A stretch of DNA of 50,934 nucleotides from Isobaculum melis. GTDB taxonomy: Bacteria; Bacillota; Bacilli; Lactobacillales; Carnobacteriaceae. The notes beneath the pieces are model-generated. The model saw nothing but the letters and a program-made list of their open reading frames with translations, had not been told where the DNA came from and did not search any database. The DNA is taken from contig NZ_FOHA01000016.1 of assembly GCF_900111355.1 (NCBI RefSeq), positions 1 to 50,934 of the forward strand, in the 5' to 3' direction. Made by a program: the position numbers and the translations under genes. Of this stretch, positions 34,312 through 43,195 are shown piece by piece; position 1 is the first letter of the stretch, and each line of letters starts with the position of its first letter.

Positions 34312-35046
34312 ATGAAAAAAGGATTAATTGCTTTCGCTTGTGTATTTCTATTAGCAGGCTGTAGCTTAGGCCCTTCGAAAAACAACAAAGAGGATGCAAA
34401 ACAAAATGATAAAACAGCTCAATCAGATAAAAAAGAGGAAAAATCGTCTCGTATAGATCCTAAAAAAGCTGTAGAAGCTTTAATAGATGGCGTTGTCTAT
34501 GAAAAGAATTTAGATCAATTAGAAGCAGCTTTTGATGTTGATCCCTCTGAGTTAGAAGGTTTAATTGAATCATCATTCGTTTCTGGTTTTATGGAAAGTA
34601 CAGATAACTCTGAAGCTACTACAAAGCAAGCTCATGATTTATGGGCGACTTTAGTAGCACAAGTAAAAGCAAAAGCAACCTATGAAGTAACTGTTATAAA
34701 AGATGATGTGAAAAAACCAGTCGTAAAAGTAACGGTTAAAGGAATTAATATGAACTCTATTGAAAAAGCACTTCAAGATAGAGTCGTAAAAGAAGTCTTG
34801 GCAAATCCTTCACTTGCTGATGATGATGCAGCTCTAACTGCTTTCGTTTTCGATATTTATCGTCAAGAATTAGAGAATGTGAAAGCAACTGATACCGCTA
34901 AAAGTTTTGAACTCAAACTTTCACCTGATCCATTAAATAAAAAAGTATGGACTTTTGATGGTGATGATGATGCATTTAGCGATATGTTAGCCTCTTTCTT
35001 TTTCTCAGAAATTGATGAGCTTGATTTAGATGATGATGACAAATAA
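34312..35046 (+). CDS. putative lipoprotein (DUF5105-like)
   Basis: The 244-aa secreted protein has signal peptide MKKGLIAFACVFLLAGCS with lipobox LAGC, then a Lys/Asp/Gln-rich linker and a helical domain ending in an acidic tail (DELDLDDDDK). The pattern resembles the DUF5105 lipoproteins of enterococci; the assignment is tentative. Start at 34312 behind AGGAGG. A TATAAT at 34281-34286 is the likely -10. It is transcribed divergently from walR. Confidence 0.7.
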   Translation: MKKGLIAFACVFLLAGCSLGPSKNNKEDAKQNDKTAQSDKKEEKSSRIDPKKAVEALIDGVVYEKNLDQLEAAFDVDPSELEGLIESSFVSGFMESTDNSEATTKQAHDLWATLVAQVKAKATYEVTVIKDDVKKPVVKVTVKGINMNSIEKALQDRVVKEVLANPSLADDDAALTAFVFDIYRQELENVKATDTAKSFELKLSPDPLNKKVWTFDGDDDAFSDMLASFFFSEIDELDLDDDDK

Positions 35047-35080
35047 AAAGAAAAAACGGATTTTTTCCGTTTTTTCTTTT
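35046..35080. terminator. Terminator after the lipoprotein gene
   Basis: The 15-bp perfect stem AAAAGAAAAAACGGA/TCCGTTTTTTCTTTT has a T5 loop. It lies between convergent genes, and T-rich tracts on both sides allow use in both directions. Confidence 0.85.
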
Positions 35081-35085
35081 TTATT

Positions 35086-35892
35086 TTATACATATTTTCC
35101 TACTAAAATCTGATCAATAGTTGCTAGTACCCCATCATGATTATTAGATGCGATTTGATACTTTGCTGTTTTTTTAACAGCTTCACTACCATTAGCCATC
35201 GCAAAGCTGGCATGAACATGGGCAAGCATTTCAAGATCATTGCCATTATCACCAAACGCAGCCGTTTCTTCATCCTTCACTTGCCACAATTTTTGTAATC
35301 GCTGAATACCTGTAGCCTTATGTAAACCTGGAATAATCAGATCCATATCTCCATGACCACTTGAAACAGGGGTTAGCATCTGACCAATACTCAATTGGAG
35401 TTGCGCCAAGATTGATGAACTTTCATTTTCTGGTACACTTAACCCAAATTTGAACAGGGTATCTTCCACTTGATAAAGGTCTTCTACACGTTTTAATTGA
35501 TGATAATACCGCTGTGCATATTGAAAGAATGCTTCAGATTCACCTGCTTGAATATAGGCACTATTTCTACCACACAATACCACTTTTATAGATGCATGCT
35601 GTTCTAAAACCTTTAAAGTATGCTGAATATGTGCGCGTTCCATTTCTCCAACAAAAATATCCTGCTGTTGATTGACAACATAAGCACCATTTTCCGCTAC
35701 AAAAGCGATTTCTGCTGCGATTTCTGGGAAAAAGGAGGCTAATTGTGCATACTGATTGCCACTAGCCACTACAAAATGAATGCCTTGTCTTTTCATTTCT
35801 TGATATTGTTCCATAAAACGTGACCGATTATAAGTTTTTTGATCATTTAAAAAGGTTCCATCCATATCTACTGCAATTAATTTTATCGCCAT
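35086..35892 (-). CDS. HAD-superfamily Cof-type phosphatase
   Basis: The 268-aa cytoplasmic hydrolase has motif I DMDGTFL with the nucleophile Asp near residue 8, motif II VASGNQY and motif IV GDNGNDLEML, plus the Cof-type cap between about 80 and 190. The substrate is probably a sugar phosphate or nucleotide and cannot be specified. A longer frame begins at 35943, but AAAGGAG upstream of the ATG at 35892 sets the start. Confidence 0.9.
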   Translation of the reverse strand: MAIKLIAVDMDGTFLNDQKTYNRSRFMEQYQEMKRQGIHFVVASGNQYAQLASFFPEIAAEIAFVAENGAYVVNQQQDIFVGEMERAHIQHTLKVLEQHASIKVVLCGRNSAYIQAGESEAFFQYAQRYYHQLKRVEDLYQVEDTLFKFGLSVPENESSSILAQLQLSIGQMLTPVSSGHGDMDLIIPGLHKATGIQRLQKLWQVKDEETAAFGDNGNDLEMLAHVHASFAMANGSEAVKKTAKYQIASNNHDGVLATIDQILVGKYV

Positions 35893-35966
35893 ATTTTTAG
35901 CTCCTTTATCTTGATACATTTCATTATACCAGTTGAAATACATTACAGGTCAACCAAAAAGAAACT

Positions 35967-36866
35967 TTAATGAATAATTGGAAAAACCAAAGAAACAATA
36001 AATAATTGATTGCTGACTTCTGCCTCAATCTGACTATTCATTCTTTCCAAAAATTCTTTCACAATATATAGTCCCAAGCCCGTCGAATTTCCTGTTCTTG
36101 ACTGATCTGACATATAGAATTGATTAAAAATTTGTGTCTGATCTATTTCATCCTCAGCATCAATCTTATTTTGAATCTTGATAACTGCATGGTTTTGCTG
36201 CTTTATTAAACTAATTTTAAGGTCTCCTTTACCATGATCCAGACTATTTTTTAATAAATTAAAAAAGACACGATTCAGGGCAGCTGTATTTGCTAAGACA
36301 AAAATTGGCTCTTCAGTAATGAATACTTCTGGCTCTAGTTTTTCATTTGAAGTCGCTTGATAAAAATTAAAAAGAGCATCATACAGCGTTTGATTCAGCT
36401 GCGTTTTTGCTAACTGAATTTCATAAGCATTATTTTGAAGTTTTGTATAAGTAAAAATGGTTTCTAGTAATTCATTGAGTGCTTGAATACGGTTTTCAAT
36501 AATCGCAATATACTGTTCCTGTTTCGCTGGCTCTTGATTTTTAATCAATAATTGAAAATACCCATCAAGCGAGGTTAAAGGTGTACGAATATCATGAGCT
36601 AAATTCGTAATGGAATCTTTTAACTGCTGATCCTGCTGCTTAAATGCAATTTTTTGCTGTCGTTGCAAAATGAGCATTTGATTGAGCAACGACAGTAGTT
36701 TATTTAATTGCTTACTATTTAGCTGCTTGGTTAATAAGAGGTTGCTATCATGCTGCTGAATAAATTGTAATTGTTGATTAATTAATTTCAACTGTTGGCG
36801 ATATTGAAATAAGCGAAACAGTAAAAATAGACAAATCAAACCAAACATAATGATAGCAAATTGCAT
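35967..36866 (-). CDS. Membrane histidine kinase of an ABC-linked two-component system
   Basis: The 299-aa kinase has a single N-terminal membrane helix (residues 2-20) and no sensory domain, then a Gln/Leu-rich coiled coil, HisKA with phospho-His91 in NLAHDIRTPLTSL, N-box NLLKNSLDHG and G-box STGLGLYIVKEF. Such sensor-poor kinases, encoded with ABC genes, usually respond to peptide antibiotics through the transporter. It is the last gene of the module (regulator, ATPase, permease, kinase), 27 bases after the permease. Confidence 0.9.
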   Translation of the reverse strand: MQFAIIMFGLICLFLLFRLFQYRQQLKLINQQLQFIQQHDSNLLLTKQLNSKQLNKLLSLLNQMLILQRQQKIAFKQQDQQLKDSITNLAHDIRTPLTSLDGYFQLLIKNQEPAKQEQYIAIIENRIQALNELLETIFTYTKLQNNAYEIQLAKTQLNQTLYDALFNFYQATSNEKLEPEVFITEEPIFVLANTAALNRVFFNLLKNSLDHGKGDLKISLIKQQNHAVIKIQNKIDAEDEIDQTQIFNQFYMSDQSRTGNSTGLGLYIVKEFLERMNSQIEAEVSNQLFIVSLVFPIIH

Positions 36867-36893
36867 TTAAAAACCCCCTTATTTCTGCCTTTT

Positions 36894-37697
36894 TTATTGT
36901 ACATCTCTCTTTTGTTTCATTGTCACACTATAGGTTAACATCACAATAATAAACGTTAATGATACCACCAGGCTTCGAATCATTATTCCAGTAGCAGTAT
37001 GTGTTGAAACCGTTGCAACAATGCCTGTTACCGTATAATCCATGATATTAAATGCATCTGATCCAACTAATTGATGAATGCCATCATTTATTGCTTGATA
37101 AAAAAAAGCAAAGCCACCCATTGGTAGTAGCATTCCTATTAACGTACTCACAACCGCTTGTTTGATTAAAGTAATAATCCCTAACATCAGCGCTAAAAAA
37201 GCAATATGGAAAACAAATTGTAAGCCCACTTCTTTTAGTAAATCAAAAATATTCCCTAATGTAATCGCATCAAAAAATAAATTTCCCACAAAAAATAAAA
37301 CCGCTAATCCTACCACAAAATTGAGTACGACATAGACACTTAAACTAACAAATTTAGAGAGAGCTAGCATGCCTCTATTTTGAACTTGTCCTGCAATATT
37401 TTTAGTAAACCCTGACGCTTCTTCACGCTGAATAAACAAAACACTAAATATTGCAATGCCAAGCATAAAAACACGGCTACCTGCCATCGCTTGGAAAATG
37501 GTTTGTAAGCTCATCGTCTCACTCAATAATGCAGGATTATTGCCAATCCCAATAATAACTGGATCAACTTCCTTGCCAATTGAACCATGCATATTCTGGA
37601 TCATAAAGGACATAAAAGCCAGAATCCCTAGCAACACCAAATACGTACTTCTTGAGCGAAACATACGATATAAATCCATTTTAATCACATTAAGCAT
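36894..37697 (-). CDS. ABC-2 permease (bacitracin/lantibiotic-resistance type)
   Basis: The 267-aa polytopic protein begins MLNVIKMDLYRMFRSRSTYL, typical of LanE/LanG or BcrB-like permeases, with about six membrane segments and a cytoplasmic IQREEASGFTKNIAGQV loop. The ribosome site AGGAGG lies in the 3' end of the ATPase gene, and ATG 37697 overlaps that gene by 8 bases; an upstream GTG at 37706 is less likely. Confidence 0.85.
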   Translation of the reverse strand: MLNVIKMDLYRMFRSRSTYLVLLGILAFMSFMIQNMHGSIGKEVDPVIIGIGNNPALLSETMSLQTIFQAMAGSRVFMLGIAIFSVLFIQREEASGFTKNIAGQVQNRGMLALSKFVSLSVYVVLNFVVGLAVLFFVGNLFFDAITLGNIFDLLKEVGLQFVFHIAFLALMLGIITLIKQAVVSTLIGMLLPMGGFAFFYQAINDGIHQLVGSDAFNIMDYTVTGIVATVSTHTATGIMIRSLVVSLTFIIVMLTYSVTMKQKRDVQ

Positions 37698-38607
37698 GCG
37701 TTTCACCTCCTGTTAAGTTCAAGAAATAATCCTCTAACGAAACTCGTGAAATCGTCATTGAACGAATCCCAATATTGGCTTTTGCAAGTGCTAAATTTAT
37801 TTCACTATTTCTAGCTAGTTGTTCATAAACTTGAATAGTCTGCTGATTCACTACTTTGTAATCTGTAATCCCCATTTGATCAAGCACAGGAGTGGCAAGA
37901 CGTGGCGCATCAAATTGAATTTCAATATACTCTTTACACTCTTTCATCAATTGGTCATGAGAAATTTCTTTAATCAGCTCACCTTTATGAATAAAACCAT
38001 AAGCCGTTGCCATTTTAGATAATTCTTCTAAAAGATGACTTGAAATCATAATCGTGATATTTCTTTCTGCTGCTAATCGCATTAAAATCTCTCGTACTTC
38101 TACAATACCTTCTGGATCCAAGCCATTGATCGGCTCATCTAAGATTAATAAGTCAGGTTCGCCAATTAAAGCCATCGCAATTCCTAGTCTTTGTCTCATA
38201 CCTAATGAGAAATTTTTGACTTTTTTATTGCCCACATCAGCAAGTCCTACCAATCTTAATAAAGAAGGAATATAATCCTTTTCCTGTAAACCAATGCCAA
38301 TTTTCTTTAATGTTAAATTATCCGCTGCACTCATATCTCCATATAAACCGGGTGCTTCGATTAGGACACCAATTCGTGAGAAATAAGTTTTTACTTTTGA
38401 GCCCATTTCCCCAAATAAAGAAATTTCTCGACTGGTAGGCGTTGCAAGCCCACTAATCATTCGCATAATGGTTGTTTTACCAGCACCATTTTTCCCTACT
38501 AAGCCATAAATTTCTCCACGCTTAATGTGTAAATTAACATTCTGAACAGCAAAATAATCTTTATATTTTTTACTTAATGCATTTGTCTCTAATAAATATT
38601 GACTCAT
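37690..38607 (-). CDS. ABC transporter ATPase (BcrA-like)
   Basis: The 305-aa ATPase has Walker A GKNGAGKTT, signature FSLGMRQRL, Walker B DLLILDEPINGLD and H-loop SSHLLEEL, followed by a C-terminal about 90-residue extension characteristic of BcrA/LanF proteins. It couples to the downstream permease, presumably for removal of a membrane-targeting compound. It follows the response regulator gene by 90 bases. Confidence 0.9.
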   Translation of the reverse strand: MSQYLLETNALSKKYKDYFAVQNVNLHIKRGEIYGLVGKNGAGKTTIMRMISGLATPTSREISLFGEMGSKVKTYFSRIGVLIEAPGLYGDMSAADNLTLKKIGIGLQEKDYIPSLLRLVGLADVGNKKVKNFSLGMRQRLGIAMALIGEPDLLILDEPINGLDPEGIVEVREILMRLAAERNITIMISSHLLEELSKMATAYGFIHKGELIKEISHDQLMKECKEYIEIQFDAPRLATPVLDQMGITDYKVVNQQTIQVYEQLARNSEINLALAKANIGIRSMTISRVSLEDYFLNLTGGETHA

Positions 38608-38697
38608 CCATTTTTCCTCCTTCTTTTTCTTGCTACATTCATTCTATTTGATAAGTACAAATCCATCGCAAAAAAAAGTTAAAGAAAAGTTAAAGTC

Positions 38698-39366
38698 CTA
38701 ACTTTGCAAAGTAAAACCTACTCCCCAGACTGTTTTAATCCATTCTTCTGCTGTTTCCTTTTTAATTTTCTGACGAATATTTGAAATATGCACATTCACC
38801 GTTTTATCTTCACCAATATAGAACTCATCCCAGGCATACTCGTAAATCTCTTGTTTGTTAAAGATTTTTTTGGGATAGGATAAGAGTAATGCCATAATTT
38901 TAAATTCTCGATGTGTCAGTGGAATCTCTTTACCTGATACAAGCAGTGCATTTCTATCTTGGTTCAAAGTAAGTGTTTGAAAAGTGATAAGCTGCCCTTG
39001 ATGGGAATTTTTCTTTCGTAATTGTACTTGAATCCGTGCCAATAATTCTTGGATTTCAAAAGGTTTCGTCATATAGTCATCTGCCCCAACTGTTAATAAA
39101 TCAACTTTGCTATCTAGTGCATCCTTTGAAGACACCACGATAATAGCCGCATGACTTCTGTCTTTAATCATCGGGACTAATTGCTCACCAGAAATACCTG
39201 GTAACATCAAATCCAATAGAATGAGTTCATAGTTTTCCTTTTCTAAACAAAGTAATGCCTCTGTTCCTGAAAAGGCTTGAGTACATGTATAAGCCTCTGA
39301 TACTAATGTTTCATAGAGGAGATGATTAATATAAGGGTCATCTTCTACAATCAGAATCTGGGTCAT
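38698..39366 (-). CDS. OmpR-family response regulator
   Basis: The 222-aa regulator has phospho-Asp52 in LLDLMLPGISG, switch Lys in DDYMTKPFEI and a winged-helix C-terminus ending WIKTVWGVGFTL. AAAGGAG fits ATG 39366; the frame extends three codons further. It is the first gene of the regulator-ABC-kinase module, the order found in peptide-antibiotic sensing systems. Confidence 0.92.
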   Translation of the reverse strand: MTQILIVEDDPYINHLLYETLVSEAYTCTQAFSGTEALLCLEKENYELILLDLMLPGISGEQLVPMIKDRSHAAIIVVSSKDALDSKVDLLTVGADDYMTKPFEIQELLARIQVQLRKKNSHQGQLITFQTLTLNQDRNALLVSGKEIPLTHREFKIMALLLSYPKKIFNKQEIYEYAWDEFYIGEDKTVNVHISNIRQKIKKETAEEWIKTVWGVGFTLQS

Positions 39367-39537
39367 TTGCTTCACTCCTTTATTTTTTTAACCATAATCA
39401 TTTATCGTTCATCTCATGATATTTATACATAAATATTCCTTCTAAAAACAAGTTTAGTGTAAGTATATCAAATCATAACTAGATAACAAAAGGACTTTTT
39501 AACTTCTTACTGATGTTCAATCATTTTTATTTACTGA

Positions 39538-39566
39538 TTGATAATTTTTAAACTATCCATTACAAT
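39538..39566 (+). promoter_or_regulatory. Promoter of the WG-repeat gene
   Basis: A -35 TTGATA (39538-39543) and -10 TACAAT (39561-39566) are separated by 17 bp, about 47 bases before the start of the WG-repeat protein gene. Confidence 0.65.
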
Positions 39567-39612
39567 TAAGGTAGACGCTATGTAGTCTATCTAAAAATTA
39601 GGAGGATATCAC

Positions 39613-41688
39613 ATGAACAAGAATATACCATATGAGATTCAAAAAGAAGGCAATGAAGGATACATATTTGTTAAAGAACAAGATACAAGAGATGCCTTAT
39701 GGGCGATTTTTAAAGAGGATGGTACACAGCAAACACCTTTTCAATATGATCGGCTAACCGAATTTAAATTTGGCTATGCATCTGCCCGTGTTCCATTAGA
39801 AGTGATTGGTGAACATCGTTTTGTACCCAAATGCACCGAAATAGATAAGAGTGACAATGTTGTGATTTATGGAGATGAAGATTCTTATTCAAAGAAATAT
39901 GATTGCCTCTTGGATAAAGATTTAAATGTTTTACATCAATGTTATTTTTCTGATATTGACCCATGTAGTGAAGATGGGTATCGCATCATTACAGATGGCG
40001 TACGAAAACGAGGCTTCTTTAAAGATGGCGAATTTAATATCCCAGCATTTGATTTTATTTTTGGTACTTTTACAGAAGATGACAAAAGAGTGCAGTTTGT
40101 AAATGGCTTAACGAAAGCACGATACTATTTTGAAGCAGATAAAGAAAAATTTGGTAGCTATATCACAAGAAATGGTTATCTCAATGAAAAGTATGAATGG
40201 GTAGTTGAACCTAAATATCATCATCTTACTGAATTTAAAAATGGGCTTGCTAAATTTTATCAACATGTTGAAGGAAATCCCTATGACTATCTTTGGGGCT
40301 ATGTTGATCTGGCTGGGAATGAATACTTACCTACACTAAAAGATCAAACGATCCTCTTAAGAAACCAGCATGGGGAAGTCGGTCCACTAAAATCCATTGA
40401 AGATTTTTATGATATCGGCGACTCATTTCGTTATTTATTTGAAAATGGCAAATATGGTTTCTATGATAAAAAGGGACATGTTTTTGTTGAAGGTTTGTAT
40501 GATGATGCCTCAACCATTATTTGGGGCGATATTGGCTATGTCAAAAAAGGAGAGAAATGGGCTTTTATCAATAAAACCGGTACTGAAATCACTGATTTTC
40601 TCTATGACCATGTCGGCTTTATTTCTCCAGGCTACGCCCAAGCACTGATTGGAGAGACAATGTATTTAATTGGTAGCAATGGAGAAATTGCAAAGAAAAA
40701 AAATGGTTATTTTGGTTACCGCAAAAAATTAACTCATTTCCAGACTGGAGAAACACGCAATTCATGTGGCTTTTACTTGCAATATCATTTTAATAAAAAT
40801 GATAAATTTGATAAAAATTATTGGATTGGAATTGATGAATTTGATAAGGAAATCCGTGGCAATGAACCTGGCATGAATACACAATTCCCAGCAGATTGGA
40901 GCTACAATTTTGATGTCATTGAACACCATGAGCCTAGCGATACCTATTATTTTAAAACGGGAAATAAATACGGTGTAGATACAGATGGAAATAAAGTCGT
41001 TCTAGCAGATTTGAAAGAAAAATTCCCTGATGTTGATAATACAGATTTGTTAACAGACCTAAAAATCATTTATCAAAATAAGGAAGTACCTGCATTATGG
41101 CAAGACTTAATAAGACAGGGTTGGGCTTGGGAAACACCAAGAGAAGGACATGCTGATTGTAGCTTTAGCCGAGGAATTGCACTCACGCATTCAACATTAG
41201 AGGATGTTCAGATGTGTTTAGAACCAATGTGTGAAGATCCTGAAAAATATCTAACAGAAATGTTAAATACGTTTTATTATATTGCACAGGCTGATGGCAC
41301 AGGGGCTGCTTATTATTACTTTATGTGTCACCCAGATCAACCAATTGAAGAAAATCCAATTGTATTTATTGGTTCAGAAGGGGAATGCAATCTTGTTGCT
41401 AGTAACTTGAAAGAACTCCTTCAATTATTAGCGACTGATACTGAACCAATGGGCGAATTTGAAATGGAAAAAGAACAAACACTCTCATTCTATAAAGATA
41501 TGGATGAGCAGGAAACAACCTATTTACCAGATTATGTAGCTTGGTTAAGTGAACATGGCATTGAAGGAATTGTTGTGGAAGAAGAATTTCCTGATCAAGA
41601 CCCACGTGCTCAAAAAATTGTTGATCGAGCAGTTGAAAAATACTTCGATAGACTTTATGCCTTTATGGAAAAAATTGGATTTATTTAA
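39613..41688 (+). CDS. WG-repeat protein with SUKH-like C-terminal region
   Basis: The 691-aa soluble protein's first about 460 residues are WG/KWG-type beta repeats: ALWAIFKEDG, LWGYVDLAG, KYGFYDKKG, KWAFINKTG, each followed by an xYDxxxxF-like strand. The C-terminal part contains ENPIVFIGSEGECNLVASNLKELLQLLA (pattern), which resembles the end of SUKH/Smi1-type immunity proteins. There is no signal peptide. An AGGAGG ribosome site precedes the ATG. It is followed after 31 bases by a helical-repeat gene, so the two probably form an operon. Function is unknown; a role in toxin immunity or as a binding scaffold is inference. Confidence 0.7.
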   Translation: MNKNIPYEIQKEGNEGYIFVKEQDTRDALWAIFKEDGTQQTPFQYDRLTEFKFGYASARVPLEVIGEHRFVPKCTEIDKSDNVVIYGDEDSYSKKYDCLLDKDLNVLHQCYFSDIDPCSEDGYRIITDGVRKRGFFKDGEFNIPAFDFIFGTFTEDDKRVQFVNGLTKARYYFEADKEKFGSYITRNGYLNEKYEWVVEPKYHHLTEFKNGLAKFYQHVEGNPYDYLWGYVDLAGNEYLPTLKDQTILLRNQHGEVGPLKSIEDFYDIGDSFRYLFENGKYGFYDKKGHVFVEGLYDDASTIIWGDIGYVKKGEKWAFINKTGTEITDFLYDHVGFISPGYAQALIGETMYLIGSNGEIAKKKNGYFGYRKKLTHFQTGETRNSCGFYLQYHFNKNDKFDKNYWIGIDEFDKEIRGNEPGMNTQFPADWSYNFDVIEHHEPSDTYYFKTGNKYGVDTDGNKVVLADLKEKFPDVDNTDLLTDLKIIYQNKEVPALWQDLIRQGWAWETPREGHADCSFSRGIALTHSTLEDVQMCLEPMCEDPEKYLTEMLNTFYYIAQADGTGAAYYYFMCHPDQPIEENPIVFIGSEGECNLVASNLKELLQLLATDTEPMGEFEMEKEQTLSFYKDMDEQETTYLPDYVAWLSEHGIEGIVVEEEFPDQDPRAQKIVDRAVEKYFDRLYAFMEKIGFI

Positions 41689-41719
41689 GGGAAAAGCAAC
41701 TAGATAAAGGAGAACTCAT

Positions 41720-42328
41720 ATGAATCTGGAAAAATTCAGAAATGAAATGGAGCAAAACGATTATTTTATGAGTGAAGATAGCCATCAAGCGCTTCAAAAT
41801 TTGAAATTTGAAACCCTAAAACCAGAAGATTATGATTTTTTAAAAGAACTCTATAAAAGTACAGATGGTCTATACATTAGAAATCAAATTCTGAAAGCTT
41901 TTGTACTCCAAGAAGAAGCTTATCCTTTAAAAGATTTTTTTGAAATGTCCTTTAAAAAAGAGCGTTATTTAGATATGCGCTTTCTTGCACTCCGCGGTTA
42001 TTGTCGTTATGCAAGTGAAGAAGAAGTAGAGCCTTTTGTCATCAAATTCCAAGAGATTCTCCTAAAAAGGGAGCAAAGTACGCCTTATCATTATCAAGAA
42101 TATGAGCCTCTTCGTTCTATTTTTGGGTTTCCTTATCTCATTAAAACCTATCAGTATAACTGTTTAATTGATTTGTTCAATCAACTAGAGCAGCAGTATC
42201 AGCATCTGCCTGACGCATTTAAAGGAATTTATACATTTGATGAGAATGGGACACAGGTTTTACTACGGAGCCCAAAAGAATCAAAACAAAGAATGGATGC
42301 TTTTTGGAGAAAAAAAGGAATGAGATAA
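41720..42328 (+). CDS. hypothetical helical-repeat protein
   Basis: The 202-aa, highly charged, all-helical-looking protein has alternating short helices (NQILKAFVLQ, YLDMRFLALRGYCRYA, EVEPFVIKFQEILLKR) that resemble HEAT-like repeats. I recognise no family. The AAAGGAG ribosome site is 8 bases before the ATG. It is probably co-transcribed with and partner to the WG-repeat protein upstream; a terminator follows at 42394-42444. Confidence 0.65.
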   Translation: MNLEKFRNEMEQNDYFMSEDSHQALQNLKFETLKPEDYDFLKELYKSTDGLYIRNQILKAFVLQEEAYPLKDFFEMSFKKERYLDMRFLALRGYCRYASEEEVEPFVIKFQEILLKREQSTPYHYQEYEPLRSIFGFPYLIKTYQYNCLIDLFNQLEQQYQHLPDAFKGIYTFDENGTQVLLRSPKESKQRMDAFWRKKGMR

Positions 42329-42393
42329 ATTTGATAGTGGTCGTCACAGTATCATCCTTTTAAACATTTTAGTAATATCAGATAGCGAAATAA

Positions 42394-42444
42394 AAAAACG
42401 TAGCGCTATTTAAGTGACTTATCACTGGATAGAACTACGTTTTT
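42394..42444. terminator. Terminator between the WG operon and tRNA-Lys
   Basis: A long hairpin has outer stem AAAAACGTAG/CTACGTTTTT and inner stems CTAT/ATAG and AGTGA/TCACT. The outer A and T runs let it act for both the plus-strand operon and the minus-strand tRNA. Confidence 0.8.
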
Positions 42445-42451
42445 CTTATGA

Positions 42452-42524
42452 TGGGTTGTGAGGGGATCGAACCCGCGACCCGCAGATTAAGAGTCTGCTG
42501 CTCTACCAACTGAGCTAACAACCC
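42452..42524 (-). tRNA. tRNA-Lys (CTT)
   Basis: The 73-nt cloverleaf is read on the minus strand: acceptor GGGTTGT/ACAACCC, D-stem GCTC/GAGC, anticodon stem GCAGA/TCTGC with loop CTCTTAA giving anticodon CTT (Lys, AAG codons), T-loop TTCGATC, discriminator A. CCA is not encoded. The T-stem GCGGG/CCCTC has one C-U mismatch (positions 50-64); all other stems are perfect. The gene lies between two terminators and appears to be transcribed alone. Confidence 0.92.
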
Positions 42525-42611
42525 AATAAATTTTAATACATTTATTATAGCACAAACCTCAAAATTTGCACATAAAATCTGTTTTTTTTATGCTACCATT
42601 CATTTAATCTT

Positions 42612-43110
42612 TTAGTTAATTTTGTCATCGAGCGCAAATTTTTCATAGAATGATTGCACCTCTAGTATTTCACCGGCGTAAGCTTCCTTTATTTCAAATT
42701 GTTGAAACTGCTCGATTTTCTGATGATTTTGGCTCTTTTCATATTGATTTAAATAATCATAGAATTCCTCACACTCAAATTTTGTATAGAAACAACCATC
42801 CACATACATTCCTGATTGTAATAAAAACTGCGTCCATGATAGCTGTTTTGCTCATATTTCAAAAACAAACAAACAATATAAAAATCATCTATACTTAACG
42901 CTTCAAAATTTTGAAAAGGTTCTGAAAAACGTATTTTCGGATAATTCTCACTGCTTTGTCTTGATTTTTTTCAACTGAAAGCTCAATCACCCAATAAGGT
43001 GGCTCTTCTAGCGCTTCAATCATTTGATCACACCACTTGTAATAACTTTGATAGTCAATGAAACCAGTCTCTATTAAGACACTTAATTGATAGGCTTCTT
43101 CTTTGTTCAT
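42612..43110 (-). pseudogene. Frameshifted small protein gene (about 165 aa if intact)
   Basis: The ATG at 43110 behind GGAGGTG opens MNKEEAYQLSVLIETGFID. The frame shifts after RIIRKYVF at a T5 run (near 42929-42934), where one more T would continue to SEPFQNFEALSIDDFYIV. It shifts again at CAAAAC (near 42850-42857), where one more A would join FLKYEQ to KQLSWTQFLLQSGMYVDG, and then runs to TAA at 42612. Two smaller ORFs (42895-43125 and 42612-42809) are its pieces. The restored protein is soluble, Tyr- and Glu-rich; the family is unknown to me. Sequencing error at homopolymers is a real alternative to decay. Confidence 0.75.
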
Positions 43111-43150
43111 CCTCAACACCTCCACTTCATCTTGTCTATATGTAAAAAAA

Positions 43151-43188
43151 AGTAAAAGCTAAGTATGAATTGATACTTAGCTTTTACT
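43151..43188 (-). terminator. Terminator of purA
   Basis: The perfect 16-bp stem AGTAAAAGCTAAGTAT with its complement at 43173-43188 is flanked by a T/A tract, directly after the purA stop. Confidence 0.85.
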
Positions 43189-43195
43189 CTATTTA

